Assembly (NCBI GenBank): GCA_013285645.1
Contig: JABDHJ010000012.1
Location: 17,637 to 81,636, forward strand
DNA: 64,000 nt
Reading direction: 5' to 3'
DNA from: Verrucomicrobiota bacterium
GTDB lineage: Bacteria > Verrucomicrobiota > Verrucomicrobiia > Methylacidiphilales > UBA1321
Under the pieces are notes generated by a model. The model was not told where the DNA came from and did not search any database. It saw only the letters and a program-made list of their open reading frames with translations. The position numbers and the translations under genes were made by a program. How positions within the stretch are numbered: position 1 is the stretch's first letter; each line of letters starts with the position of its first letter. Below are positions 8,505-16,545 of the stretch, piece by piece.

Positions 8505-9770
8505 ATGCCAGAAAAACCGGAAACAAAAGCGCGAAAACAACGCAGTCCATTTTACGCGAACGTGTTCAAGGACAAAACCCGGAAGAGCAAACCGTGGTGC
8601 CTCGACATCCATATCCGCTCCGAGGGCGGCAAGCGGCGCACCCGCACATTCTACGCACTGGAGCGCGAGGCCAAGGCGGCCGCCGTCGCCGCAAGGGAAG
8701 GCAATGTTAAAACAGGCCTAGCCTCGGCTGACATCTCCACCGCGCTCAGCACCGAGGCCATCAAAGCCGCCGCCATCCTCAACGGGCGCGGCTCCCTGGT
8801 CGAGGCCGCTGCCTATTTCATAAAGCATGCCTACCCCATCGGTGGGGAAATGAAGCTCAGCGATGCCGTCGAAAAATATCGCGCATGGCAGGAAGCCGAA
8901 GGCGCATCCAAAGCCTACCTTAGCGACATGCGCTGGCGTTTGGCCAGATTGGTACGAGAACTCCCAGCAGGTATCAAAATGCCCGAGGTCAGTTGGCCCG
9001 TGCTGGCCAAATATCTCGGAGAACTGAAACTCAAACCAATCGGGCGACAAAACGAGATTCGGAACATGCGCCCACTGTTCAACTGGGCAATCGACGAAAA
9101 ACTCATTGCCAGCAATCCAATACCTTCCAAAGCCTTAGCCACTAGGAAGAAAGACCGTACCCAGGAAAAGTCCATCCGCATCCTGACGCTCGATGAAATC
9201 CAGCTACTCCTCGAACACGCAGGAGACTTCCTGCCGCATCTCATCTTCGGCTTATATTGCGGAGTGCGACCTGACGAAACAAAAGGCCTGGACTGGAAGG
9301 ACGTGAACTGGGCGCAAATGCGCGTAACCGTTAACAACCGTGCAAGCGCCATGCACGACAGACGCACGATCCCAATCCCGCCAAATGCCCTTGCTTGGCT
9401 CCAACCTCATCGGGAAGCAACCGGCGAAGTTTCTTCACCCAAACACTACCTGACCCTGCTTCACAAGGCAGGGAAGGCGGCTGGGCTATGCGAACCCTGC
9501 AAGATCATGAAGCCGGGTGACCCACCGAAAAAAAAGTGGCCTAAAGACTGTCTTCGCCACAGCTTCGCATCGTACTGGCTCGCCAAACACGACGACGAAA
9601 CCCGTCTGAAATTCTTGATGGGCCATCACTGGGCCAGCCAGATGCTCCGCAAACACTACCTCGACAGAGGCATCACGGCAGAGCAGGCTGAAGTGTACTG
9701 GAACCTCGTACCCAAAGCCCCCGCTAACGTCATACAAATGCCCAAGAAGCAGCCGAAATCCGGCACGTAA
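8505..9770 (+). CDS. Tyrosine recombinase (site-specific integrase)
   Basis: 421 residues. The N-terminal part has an AP2-like arm-binding start (PFYANVFKDKTRKSKPWCLDIHI) and a SAM-like core-binding region (about 125-210). The catalytic domain shows YCGVRPDETKGLDW with the first Arg near residue 255, LRHSFASYW near 351, GHHWASQML near 375 and the nucleophile in HYL near 385. The position three before the second Arg, usually His, is Asp (DCLRH). It cuts and rejoins DNA at the tRNA-Leu att site. It is the first gene inside the left junction, the usual place for an integrase. Confidence 0.93.
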   Translation: MPEKPETKARKQRSPFYANVFKDKTRKSKPWCLDIHIRSEGGKRRTRTFYALEREAKAAAVAAREGNVKTGLASADISTALSTEAIKAAAILNGRGSLVEAAAYFIKHAYPIGGEMKLSDAVEKYRAWQEAEGASKAYLSDMRWRLARLVRELPAGIKMPEVSWPVLAKYLGELKLKPIGRQNEIRNMRPLFNWAIDEKLIASNPIPSKALATRKKDRTQEKSIRILTLDEIQLLLEHAGDFLPHLIFGLYCGVRPDETKGLDWKDVNWAQMRVTVNNRASAMHDRRTIPIPPNALAWLQPHREATGEVSSPKHYLTLLHKAGKAAGLCEPCKIMKPGDPPKKKWPKDCLRHSFASYWLAKHDDETRLKFLMGHHWASQMLRKHYLDRGITAEQAEVYWNLVPKAPANVIQMPKKQPKSGT

Positions 9771-10048
9771 GGAAAACGGCACCTACACCAAGAACACAGC
9801 GCGGAAATGGCCAAACGCATGACTTTCAGCCTCACTCCAACCAAAGAGCCAGATAACGTCACGCCCATTTCAGTAGCGGCCTGAAGTCTAAGGTAGATTG
9901 AAACGCGTGCGCGGCCTTCATCGCCCACTGGCGGTATACCCACTGACGCGCGCGCCCAGATCCACTGTTCGTCACGAATCGCGAGAGGGCTTTACTCCAG
10001 CGGGGGCTCGCCGCTACCGTATGCATTAAGTCGGCACCACAGAACTTT

Positions 10049-10660
10049 ATGACCCTGATAAAACTACTTCTCTCGGTAGTTCTCTCCTTTTCCATGGCCA
10101 GTTGCAGTAGGGCCGATGATGATTTTAACGCTCCCTTAACCCTCCAAATCCCTAAATCCACCCCTGGCTATCAAGCCGACCCGACACACGAGAAGGGTGA
10201 CGATGCCATTTATCAAACCCACGGCAAGCTCTTCTCGGAAGGGGCGAATGCCACCAAGCTGAGCGACCTGCCAGGCGCGACCGAACCCATGGCTACTTTT
10301 AAAGAAATAATCAACTCCTTTGGGACCAAAGACCCCGACGTTGTAAAAAAGTTCTACGATTCAGAAGGAGCCGCCGCCCTCACCAAGCTGACATCCGACC
10401 CGCAAATTAGGGCGAGGTGGGTAGCGGAAGCAGGGCGTATGGGCGGAGGAAATCTCGTTGCCGTCATCCAGATCGATACCGGCACCTACTATTTTCTGAT
10501 TAAATATCCAAGTTCCCAAGGAACACTAGTGCCGGTTCCAGTTCTGATTCGGCGAGAGGGAAACGCCTTTTTGGCCACGTCAGAAACGATTAGCGGTCAG
10601 ATGATCCCGAATATCTTGATGTTTCTCTTTAATCAGCCCGCTGAGGCCCTTGCAAGGTAG
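10049..10660 (+). CDS. Predicted lipoprotein of unknown function (element cargo)
   Basis: 203 residues. The N-terminus is a signal sequence ending in MASC, a lipobox with Cys19, so export and lipidation are expected. The mature part has no recognised domain; it is soluble, with a central helix-rich stretch TFKEIINSFGTKDPDVVKKFYDSEG and a beta-rich end. It lies in the cargo part of the integrated element, 280 nt after the integrase and 90 nt before another secreted protein. No function can be assigned. Confidence 0.7.
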   Translation: MTLIKLLLSVVLSFSMASCSRADDDFNAPLTLQIPKSTPGYQADPTHEKGDDAIYQTHGKLFSEGANATKLSDLPGATEPMATFKEIINSFGTKDPDVVKKFYDSEGAAALTKLTSDPQIRARWVAEAGRMGGGNLVAVIQIDTGTYYFLIKYPSSQGTLVPVPVLIRREGNAFLATSETISGQMIPNILMFLFNQPAEALAR

Positions 10661-10750
10661 GCCTTCTCGGCATTGGTAATGGAACAACCGAGTGAAAAGT
10701 CCATGATCCCTAGTTGACTGCTAAGGGATCCGCCGCAGTATCGAATCGAC

Positions 10751-11125
10751 TTGAAAAACACTCTCCTTACCTCGGCCCTTGTGGCCATTCTGGGACTCGC
10801 TTCTGCTGGTACGCCCGTTATTGCGCAGACCCAAACCTCTACGACCTCGACGCCTTCCCCCGCCCCGGCTCGGGTTCTGAAGGCAAAGCCTACGAAATTC
10901 ACTGGATTGATTACCGCCATTGATGCCATTTCGTTCACGGTCGCGAACACAGCGAAAACGCTAGCGGGGCAGACGCTGACCATAGTCATTGCACCCTCAA
11001 CCACCTTCCAGAAGGATGGAGAGATGGCAACTCTGGCTGACTTTGCGGTGGGCGACAAAGCCACTGGCGATTACAAGACGGATGCGACTGGTACGATGAC
11101 GGCAGTCTCGCTTCGTAAGAAATAA
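10751..11125 (+). CDS. Secreted protein with DUF5666-like domain (element cargo)
   Basis: 124 residues from a TTG start, which gives a clean signal peptide (KNTLLTSALVAILGLASAGTPVIAQ). A Ser/Thr/Pro-rich linker is followed by a small beta domain: FTGLITAIDAISFTVANTAKTLAGQTLTIVIAPSTTFQKDGEMATLADFAVGDKATGDYKTD. The pattern 'G.I.a.d..sftv...g....v.v...T.f......a...dl..Gd.v' resembles the DUF5666 type of small OB-like domain. Periplasmic or extracellular; role unknown. No good ribosome-binding site precedes the TTG. Confidence 0.6.
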   Translation: MKNTLLTSALVAILGLASAGTPVIAQTQTSTTSTPSPAPARVLKAKPTKFTGLITAIDAISFTVANTAKTLAGQTLTIVIAPSTTFQKDGEMATLADFAVGDKATGDYKTDATGTMTAVSLRKK

Positions 11126-11198
11126 AACAGTTAAAGCCGATCCGACAACATCGACCCCAAGCAGTGTATTAGGATCTTAGGTGGAATAGCGACGTTCA

Positions 11199-12494
11199 TT
11201 AAGTTATAAACCATAGAACGATCCCCTGTCCGAGCATCAAAAGTAAAAGAGGCCCCGCGACCTTCGCCTCTAGCGAATCTTTGCGAAAATAAGTCGTATG
11301 CCCCATCGTCACAGTGCCGCGGGGAGTGGATATACATATGGCAGCCAATAGAACAATGAACGATAAGACCAAGGTTGAACTGACTAAGCGTTGAAAAACG
11401 CCTGGACGCAATCCGACCAAAAGCATCGCTTCCCGTGGATTTGTCGGCGAGAAATGAATCGGCACCAAGCTTTGGACTGGAAACATGTTGACGACGCGCT
11501 GACTAGACCCATGAGTCCAAAACCAGTGCGGGTACACTTGGCTGCACTGATAAGGAATTCCGTTTATCGTGTAGGCGTAAGTGATGTCAGGAAAATTACC
11601 AGAAGACGAGCCCACAATTCTTCCTGTGGTGACGGGCCAATCCTTACTTGCGACGGCTTTTCTGATATCGTTGATTCCATGTGAACTAATGACCAGCCCA
11701 ACAATCAGACAAGGGATAAGCAACAGAAGTAGAAACATGGACTGGAAAGTCGCCGTCTTTACAGATACCGGCACTGTTTGTTTCGGCTCCGAACCAGCAA
11801 AATTGTCAGGCCTTGGAAAAGCGCCTGTGCCCAAGGGAACTTCGTGACCGCCATAAATCGGGACTTCGTATTTTTCCAAAAAAGAAACGCCACGAAAAGG
11901 GGCCTTGACGGTCAGACGCCAATGAATGCTATCGAATGGATTTTCGAGGGCGGTTTGCGGCTGCTCCACCGGGACTGCCATTGAGACGAGAAGAGTTCCG
12001 CCCGAGAGTAAGGTCGCCTTTTTCTCGGCAGACCAAAGCACCATTTCGCTGATACTGTTATGGTTGCCGGTGTTCACTACCACTCGGTGAATGCAGGCTA
12101 GCAGGAGCGTGAACTCGGGAGCATTGTCGGCCCTTGAGCGGATGGTAATTCGTCCGTCTATCGATCCACCGAGGGGAATTGGAACTGCGTTAAGCTCTAG
12201 CACGGGATCGCCGAAGCGCTTCAATCGGAGGATTTGAAAAATTGCTCTGCACAATAGGAACAAGCAGACGCCGGGAAAAAACCAGAATAAGTAAAAGCCC
12301 AGGCCTGCACTATGGTCGGGATGCCTCACAAACCAGAAGAACATGAAGGAAGAGCCCAGAGCTACGAGCCAAGTCCTGATGGCCGACACCTTTTCAATCC
12401 CCTTGACCTGATGGTTGGCCCAATCGTCCCGCGCGTTCCATTGCTCAGAAGAATTACGGACATTGTTCCCAATCGTATTTTTCCTGAACTTCAT
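11199..12494 (-). CDS. DUF3592-containing membrane protein (element cargo)
   Basis: 431 residues. Membrane segments lie at about 40-60 and 68-88, then a soluble beta-rich region (95-245), a third segment near 250-272, a DUF3592 domain, and two C-terminal segments. The DUF3592 signature is visible: KDWPVTTGRIVGSS, then ITYAYTINGIPYQCSQVYP and VPIHFSPTNPREAML. Such proteins are membrane-bound and of unknown function. It runs opposite to the two secreted-protein genes and downstream of the 273-residue gene with a 46-nt gap. Confidence 0.75.
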   Translation of the reverse strand: MKFRKNTIGNNVRNSSEQWNARDDWANHQVKGIEKVSAIRTWLVALGSSFMFFWFVRHPDHSAGLGFYLFWFFPGVCLFLLCRAIFQILRLKRFGDPVLELNAVPIPLGGSIDGRITIRSRADNAPEFTLLLACIHRVVVNTGNHNSISEMVLWSAEKKATLLSGGTLLVSMAVPVEQPQTALENPFDSIHWRLTVKAPFRGVSFLEKYEVPIYGGHEVPLGTGAFPRPDNFAGSEPKQTVPVSVKTATFQSMFLLLLLIPCLIVGLVISSHGINDIRKAVASKDWPVTTGRIVGSSSGNFPDITYAYTINGIPYQCSQVYPHWFWTHGSSQRVVNMFPVQSLVPIHFSPTNPREAMLLVGLRPGVFQRLVSSTLVLSFIVLLAAICISTPRGTVTMGHTTYFRKDSLEAKVAGPLLLLMLGQGIVLWFIT

Positions 12495-12540
12495 GGCGCT
12501 ACTGTTTCTGTTCGGGTTTCGCTTTTAAAGTGAACATCCT

Positions 12541-13341
12541 TCAAGGAAAAACAATATCGTCAGCACTCTTATTTCGATCGTTGAGCAAAAACGGGTGAAT
12601 CGTGGGGTCTGCCTTGAGAATCCAAAGATAGTATCGATAGTCGTTGCCAATCTGCTGGGACGTTGCCGCCATTATATAATAGTCCCCCCCTGCCGGAGGT
12701 ACGTTGATCGAGAAGTTACCGTTAGCATCGGTCTTTGTTTCGAGACTCTCTGGAGTCCTCACAGCCGATAACATATTGGTGTACCGGGACTGACTGGACC
12801 ACACCAATTGTTTGAGCTTTAGAACATCCAGCAAGTTCGGATTCCAATGATAAGGTCGAGGGTAGCCGGGATTCGCTTGCGACTCATAACTCACCAAGGT
12901 GGCCAAGGATGCTCTTTCCCTGGGTGCAAGGTTGTTTACACCTTCAATCCACTGCTGGAGTTGTGTCTTCGTGTACAGGCCGATTTTGATGCCCGTGAGG
13001 CTGATCTGTTTCCCGTCGGCTGAGGTGACGGACGCCTGTCCAGATACGGATCGGGTAAACGATAGGCCCATGGCCTCAGTCGCGGCGGCTTCTGAACCTT
13101 TCGAGAGTGCCTCAAGCAAATGCAACTCTTCAAATTTCAATTTGGTCTGCTCGTCGTGGGTATCGGATAAAGCCTTTTCCAGTGCCGCGTTGGCTGGGGA
13201 CAGTGTCTGCCCAACCACGGAAGGATTGCTCACAGAGTTTGTGCTGTTTGCGGAATCTGCATGAGAGCTGAGCTCTCCAAACACGAGCATTCCGGTTAGA
13301 ATAATTACGATCGGGTTCGTGATCATAAACGAGGATACCAT
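12541..13341 (-). CDS. Secreted protein with a carboxypeptidase-regulatory-like C-terminal part (element cargo)
   Basis: About 266 residues from the ATG at 13341; an ATG at 13326 would trim it by five. A hydrophobic signal MITNPIVIILTGMLVFG is followed by a Ser/Asn-rich region, a helical region (QLQQWIEGVNNLAPRERASLATLVSYE), and near the end TDANGNFSINVPPAGGDYYIMAATSQ. That last block is the beta-sandwich motif 'tdanGkFsi.vp.G.Y.l.a' found in carboxypeptidase regulatory-like domains. No enzymatic motif is seen. Function unknown. Confidence 0.6.
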   Translation of the reverse strand: MVSSFMITNPIVIILTGMLVFGELSSHADSANSTNSVSNPSVVGQTLSPANAALEKALSDTHDEQTKLKFEELHLLEALSKGSEAAATEAMGLSFTRSVSGQASVTSADGKQISLTGIKIGLYTKTQLQQWIEGVNNLAPRERASLATLVSYESQANPGYPRPYHWNPNLLDVLKLKQLVWSSQSRYTNMLSAVRTPESLETKTDANGNFSINVPPAGGDYYIMAATSQQIGNDYRYYLWILKADPTIHPFLLNDRNKSADDIVFP

Positions 13342-13745
13342 ACTGACTGCACTAGCATCCAAGCAAGATGTTGCCGAGGTGATTTACGGCCACCCCTCGT
13401 AATAGTGGCCAGACATGGTTAGGCCAGCATTACATCGAGCCCTCTGAGGCTTCATGCTGCGCAGGCCGCCTACGCCACATCAAGCCGCACCAGTCGCGCC
13501 AGCTCCTCAGGCGCCCGGAACGTCAATCGCCGGGGTTCACTCAGGCGGTGCGGGGTGCCCGGTGCTGAGCATTCGACCCCGTCCTCTCGCCCAGCGTGTA
13601 ACCTCGCTGCTCATGTCGTTCTCGACCTGCGGCAGCCTGTCACTCCCGTTGCAGGAAACGGGATCACGGCCCTGGGGCCGCCAGAAATGAACCCCGGCGC
13701 TTTTGAGGGGTTCATTTTTCGCACCGAAATACCACCAACCCATGA
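13342..13745. other. Gap inside the element between cargo and mobilization genes
   Basis: About 400 nt without a supported gene. It marks a sharp composition change: sequence to the right is much richer in C and G. On the minus strand a start-less frame ends at about 13483 with LSEPRRLTFRAPEELARLVRL, which looks like a ribbon-helix-helix fragment, but no start codon precedes it. A terminator-like hairpin sits at 13685-13719. Confidence 0.45.
13685..13719 (-). terminator. Terminator-like hairpin after the mob operon
   Basis: An 11-bp perfect stem: AAATGAACCCC at 13685-13695 pairs with GGGGTTCATTT at 13707-13717, with an 11-nt loop and T-rich flanks on both sides. It lies 27 nt past the stop of the last gene of the minus-strand mobilization operon. 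It could end transcription in either direction. Confidence 0.55.
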
Positions 13746-14213
13746 CTACCTCGCCTTGCTCCCGTCGAGCCCCATGGGATCCTCGCCCACTCTCCGCAAG
13801 GCAACCCGCCCCAAACCGCAAGACGCAGAAGACCGACGCATCGCACCACCGCCAACAGCAACCGAGGGCGGCGGCCTCTTCAAAATCTGCCCAGCGACAA
13901 CCCCGTCCTTGGCCGTCAGGTGGTACACATCAACCGGCGGCGGCGAGGTCTCGCACAAATAGGCCCGTTCCTCCAACCACACCACATGCAAAGCTTCAAC
14001 TGCCGCGACGAAAGCGGGATCATCGAGACCCTCAGCGACTTTCAACAGATAGATAGATCGCGTCCTCAAACCGGCGCTGCACCAGGACGGTGACCACACC
14101 GCCAAAAAGAGCTCAGCACCCATCTCCGCAGCGTCGTGAATGATCGCCCGGTCATCGTACCCAGGCAGGAAATAAATTTTACCGCAACGGTACAAAATTT
14201 CACTTTCAGTCAT
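13746..14213 (-). CDS. Unknown protein, last gene of mob operon
   Basis: 155 residues, starting ATG at 14213. The first ~115 residues look like a folded domain with alternating hydrophobics (MGAELFLAVWSPSWCS, PAFVAAVEALHVVWLEERAYL, VDVYHLTAKDGVVAGQIL). The last ~35 residues are low-complexity and Arg/Gly-rich. No known family recognised. It is 40 nt downstream of the preceding gene in the same direction and ends just before a hairpin, so it appears to close the operon. Confidence 0.55.
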   Translation of the reverse strand: MTESEILYRCGKIYFLPGYDDRAIIHDAAEMGAELFLAVWSPSWCSAGLRTRSIYLLKVAEGLDDPAFVAAVEALHVVWLEERAYLCETSPPPVDVYHLTAKDGVVAGQILKRPPPSVAVGGGAMRRSSASCGLGRVALRRVGEDPMGLDGSKAR

Positions 14214-14253
14214 AAAATGCGCCCAATCCTATCGGTCACAGAAATACACCTCA

Positions 14254-14742
14254 TCACGACTCCGACGCTACGGGAGTAGCCGCGAATGGCAGCCAATCCA
14301 ATTCGCCGAGAATGATTCCCATGCTGATCCGCAAGGGATCGAAGTCCTCCGGCACATCGACCCTCCAAACCCCGTCGGAGCGAGTACTCATCATGATCGT
14401 ATGCGCCGCCACATCCGCTTCGAGCGCGGTCATTCCGCTTCCGTCCACGAAAAGCAACTTCCCGTCCTTCTCGACAACGATCCACCCCCCGAGACAGCCC
14501 TGGTACTTGCGCAGCCGCTTCTTTATCTCCTCCAAACCGAGGGCCTTCACCAATGCCGCCCGATCGGCTGGCGGCCTCGCCGCCGCCGAGCTTGCCGCGC
14601 CCGTGCGCCCTGGCGGTGAGCTTGGCGAGGCTGCTGAGGCGACACCGCCGCCCCCCGACGATGATGGAGGTGATGCGGCCTCGCTTATCGCGGCGGCCAA
14701 CTCCAATTCTTCCGGCCCTGACGAGTTCATTGATTTGTTCAT
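14254..14742 (-). CDS. Unknown protein coupled to the relaxase gene
   Basis: 162 residues from the ATG at 14742, which overlaps the relaxase TGA as ATGA and has AAGGA nine nt upstream. This is a better start than the ATG at 14751. Residues 1-60 are a Ser/Pro/Ala-rich disordered stretch. The rest forms a compact domain: KALGLEEIKKRLRKYQGCLGGWIVVEKDGKLLFVDGSGMTALEADVAAHTIM, then VPEDFDPLRISMGIILGELDWLPFA. No family recognised. Because translation is coupled to the relaxase it may act in mobilization, but that is inference. Confidence 0.6.
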   Translation of the reverse strand: MNKSMNSSGPEELELAAAISEAASPPSSSGGGGVASAASPSSPPGRTGAASSAAARPPADRAALVKALGLEEIKKRLRKYQGCLGGWIVVEKDGKLLFVDGSGMTALEADVAAHTIMMSTRSDGVWRVDVPEDFDPLRISMGIILGELDWLPFAATPVASES

Positions 14743-15284
14743 GCGTTGCATTCCTTAGTTGAGAGAGAACCAGATTGTTTTCGGCGGCAGGATGAAGTTC
14801 CGCCGGCATCGGGCGAGAACGCCCAGCGCCACGGACCACAGCCTGAGCCCGCCCCGTAAAAGCCAGTGTACGCATGGCCTCGATGTCCCTGCGGGACCAG
14901 TGAAAGACACCTCCCGTCAGGGCCGCGCCGCGCCATGACTAAGTGAATATGCCCATGATCCGTGTCAGTGTGAGAAACAGCGACCCACGCCCGCCCATCC
15001 GCATAAATGCGCGCCCAATCCTGAGCTATCAAAACGAGCGCCTGGGTCACCTCCGGCGACGGTTTTTGATCGGAAGAAATAACAACGTGGCAGACCTCGG
15101 AACCCAAGCCGAAATCATCACACGATGCGGTAAAAATCGGGGCGTCAACGACGCTCACACCCGTAAAGACGCCGACCGGAGAATGACCACACATTGGAGT
15201 ACCCTTCGCATAGACGTAGGCGAGCGAAGCCGCCGCCGATGACCGCTTCCCACGTAGCCGAACAACCTTGCAAATCACCTTCAA
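14739..15284 (-). CDS. Short relaxase (MobA/VirD2-like nuclease domain only)
   Basis: 181 residues. The metal-binding three-His motif of relaxases is clear at about 103-113: HTDTDHGHIHLV, preceded by AQDWARIYADGRAWVAV. A candidate catalytic Tyr is in SLAYVYAKG near residues 22-25. Relaxases nick DNA at the transfer origin and stay bound to the 5' end. This one lacks the helicase, primase or long C-terminal regions most have. Its TTG start overlaps the MobC stop (TTGA at 15284-15281); a GTG two codons later is also possible. The preceding MobC gene and the following coupled gene support a mobilization operon. Confidence 0.75.
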   Translation of the reverse strand: MKVICKVVRLRGKRSSAAASLAYVYAKGTPMCGHSPVGVFTGVSVVDAPIFTASCDDFGLGSEVCHVVISSDQKPSPEVTQALVLIAQDWARIYADGRAWVAVSHTDTDHGHIHLVMARRGPDGRCLSLVPQGHRGHAYTGFYGAGSGCGPWRWAFSPDAGGTSSCRRKQSGSLSTKECNA

Positions 15285-15676
15285 GCCGCCCCCCGCAGTC
15301 GTTCAATCAAATGCAATACCGCCAGAACCCGCGAAGCGTCCAAAACAACACCATCACGATGACAAATATGCAGGGCCTGATTCAAAAGAATCCCGGCACG
15401 GCGAAGCTCCTCCTGAACCGCAACCAACCGCACCAAATCCACCCCCACAAAAGCTGCCCCAAGCACCAACGCCGCCACACGCCACCGCAACCGACGAGGC
15501 AGCTCAGCTAGGCGATCCGCCTGCGGCGGCGACAACTTCAACCGCACCCGGATTTCCCGAAGGGAATCGGAAACAGGGGGCGGGCAAGCCAGCCGTTTTG
15601 GGCCAAGCCCCAAAAACGACGCTTGCAAAGGGGCCGCTTCGCCGTCCCCCTTGACCCCCTTATGAGGCGTCGTCAT
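15281..15676 (-). CDS. mobC: MobC-like relaxosome accessory protein
   Basis: 131 residues from the ATG at 15676, which has a strong AAGGAGG five nt upstream. The frame is open further but that part overlaps another gene. EIRVRLKLSPPQADRLAELPRR looks like a ribbon-helix-helix DNA-binding start. The C-terminal VAVQEELRRAGILLNQALHICHRDG is the typical MobC 'eL.r.G.nlNQ.ar..n' block. MobC proteins bind the transfer origin and help the relaxase melt and nick it. The stop overlaps the relaxase start, as expected of a mobC-mobA pair. Confidence 0.72.
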   Translation of the reverse strand: MTTPHKGVKGDGEAAPLQASFLGLGPKRLACPPPVSDSLREIRVRLKLSPPQADRLAELPRRLRWRVAALVLGAAFVGVDLVRLVAVQEELRRAGILLNQALHICHRDGVVLDASRVLAVLHLIERLRGAA

Positions 15677-15941
15677 GACTGCCTCCTTCCGCCGCCGACG
15701 GCTCATACCCCACAACCCCAGCCAAGGGCGGCGCGGTCGCCGTCGCTGGCGCCACCGCCACAAACACTGCCACCCGCTTCCGCGTCAAAGACGCGACGTA
15801 GGCATCGCCTGCCCTCGCGGCCTCAACGGCCCGCTCGGCTTCCAAACCATCTACCACCGACTGCGTCATTGGCCACAGGCCCAGCGAGCGTAGTTTGTGA
15901 ACCAGATTCTTCGAGGACGACATCTTCATATCCACAAGCAT
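15660..15941 (-). CDS. Small unknown protein upstream of mobC
   Basis: 93 residues, overlapping the mobC start by 17 nt. The first part, KNLVHKLRSLGLWPMTQSVVDGLEAERAVEAARAGDAYVASLTRKR, is amphipathic helical; the rest is Ala/Val/Thr/Pro-rich. No family recognised. Coding is supported by the tight overlap with mobC and by similar base use to the mob genes. An internal ATG at 15929 or 15923 is also possible. Confidence 0.45.
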   Translation of the reverse strand: MLVDMKMSSSKNLVHKLRSLGLWPMTQSVVDGLEAERAVEAARAGDAYVASLTRKRVAVFVAVAPATATAPPLAGVVGYEPSAAEGGSHDDAS

Positions 15942-15989
15942 GGGTACAAAGACGCCACCCCCGCAACTGTCCGGCCCCGTCCGGTGAAA

Positions 15990-16331
15990 TTAGTTCGTGG
16001 CCGCCACGCAAACCATATGAACGTGGCGACAGTCGCCCCGTTGGCGGAAGCCAGGGCAAGTGCACCACGTGCGGAGTAGTGACCGCCAATGACGATGCGC
16101 ACTTTTCGGGTGGCAGACGACGTGAGTGACGACGTGATCGGGTTCGCCTTGGCGGGGCAACCGTGCGACCACCCATGCGCCGTTTTGGCTAGAGGCTTCG
16201 ACAATCCCGTACGTCTCATTGCGCTTACCTATTTGGGTTATGTAACGGCGTTTTCCGGGGATGGTTGCCACAACCTGCTGTAAAAGAGGCGGGATCGTGG
16301 GAATGTATGTTTGGGTGGGGGTAGGAGGCAT
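15990..16331 (-). CDS. SWIM zinc-finger protein
   Basis: 113 residues. Near the C-terminus, WCTCPGFRQRGDCRHVHMV has the CxC...CxH spacing of a SWIM zinc finger (about residues 88-104), a fold that binds DNA or proteins. The N-terminal half, GKRRYITQIGKRNETYGIVEASSQNGAWVVARL, is a small beta domain without a name. SWIM proteins occur on plasmids and integrative elements, often near replication genes. It sits between the mob operon and the Rep-like gene in the same direction; a role in element replication or maintenance is only inferred. Confidence 0.7.
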   Translation of the reverse strand: MPPTPTQTYIPTIPPLLQQVVATIPGKRRYITQIGKRNETYGIVEASSQNGAWVVARLPRQGEPDHVVTHVVCHPKSAHRHWRSLLRTWCTCPGFRQRGDCRHVHMVCVAATN

Positions 16332-16545
16332 ATGCGTCTTTCTTTCTTTGGTTGGTTTTACTGCGGGCGAGAAATTTTTATACGGCGTTACCGTTCCGGG
16401 GTTAGTGGGGCTTTTTGGATTTATTTTCGAGGCATTCCATGCCGATTATATCGCAATTTCGACTCATGGCGGCGACTCCGTGGGTGTTTCCGTGGAAATC
16501 TTTTCGCCTGCGGCTACCGCCTCAGGCGAACTTACGGCGTTATGA
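16303..16545 (+). CDS. Possible small two-helix membrane protein
   Basis: About 80 residues on the strand opposite to its neighbours. It has two hydrophobic stretches (VWVGVGGICVFLSLVGFTAG and VTVPGLVGLFGFIFEAF) and a soluble tail. It fills most of the gap between the SWIM and Rep-like genes but overlaps the ends of both by tens of nt. That overlap, and the lack of a family match, make it doubtful. Confidence 0.25.
   Translation: MYVWVGVGGICVFLSLVGFTAGEKFLYGVTVPGLVGLFGFIFEAFHADYIAISTHGGDSVGVSVEIFSPAATASGELTAL

Noticed and set aside
9807..10020. Coding-like fragments between integrase and lipoprotein genes
   Set aside because: The plus-strand frame is only 25 codons, and the minus-strand piece ending in HAFQSTLDFRPLLKWA has no proper start or family.
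13440..13620. Ribbon-helix-helix gene on the minus strand
   Set aside because: The last ~20 residues look right, but the frame is only 46 codons long and has no start codon.
14210..14875. 221-codon minus-strand frame overlapping the relaxase and the 162-residue gene
   Set aside because: Arg/Gly-rich, overlaps two better supported and coupled genes in other frames.
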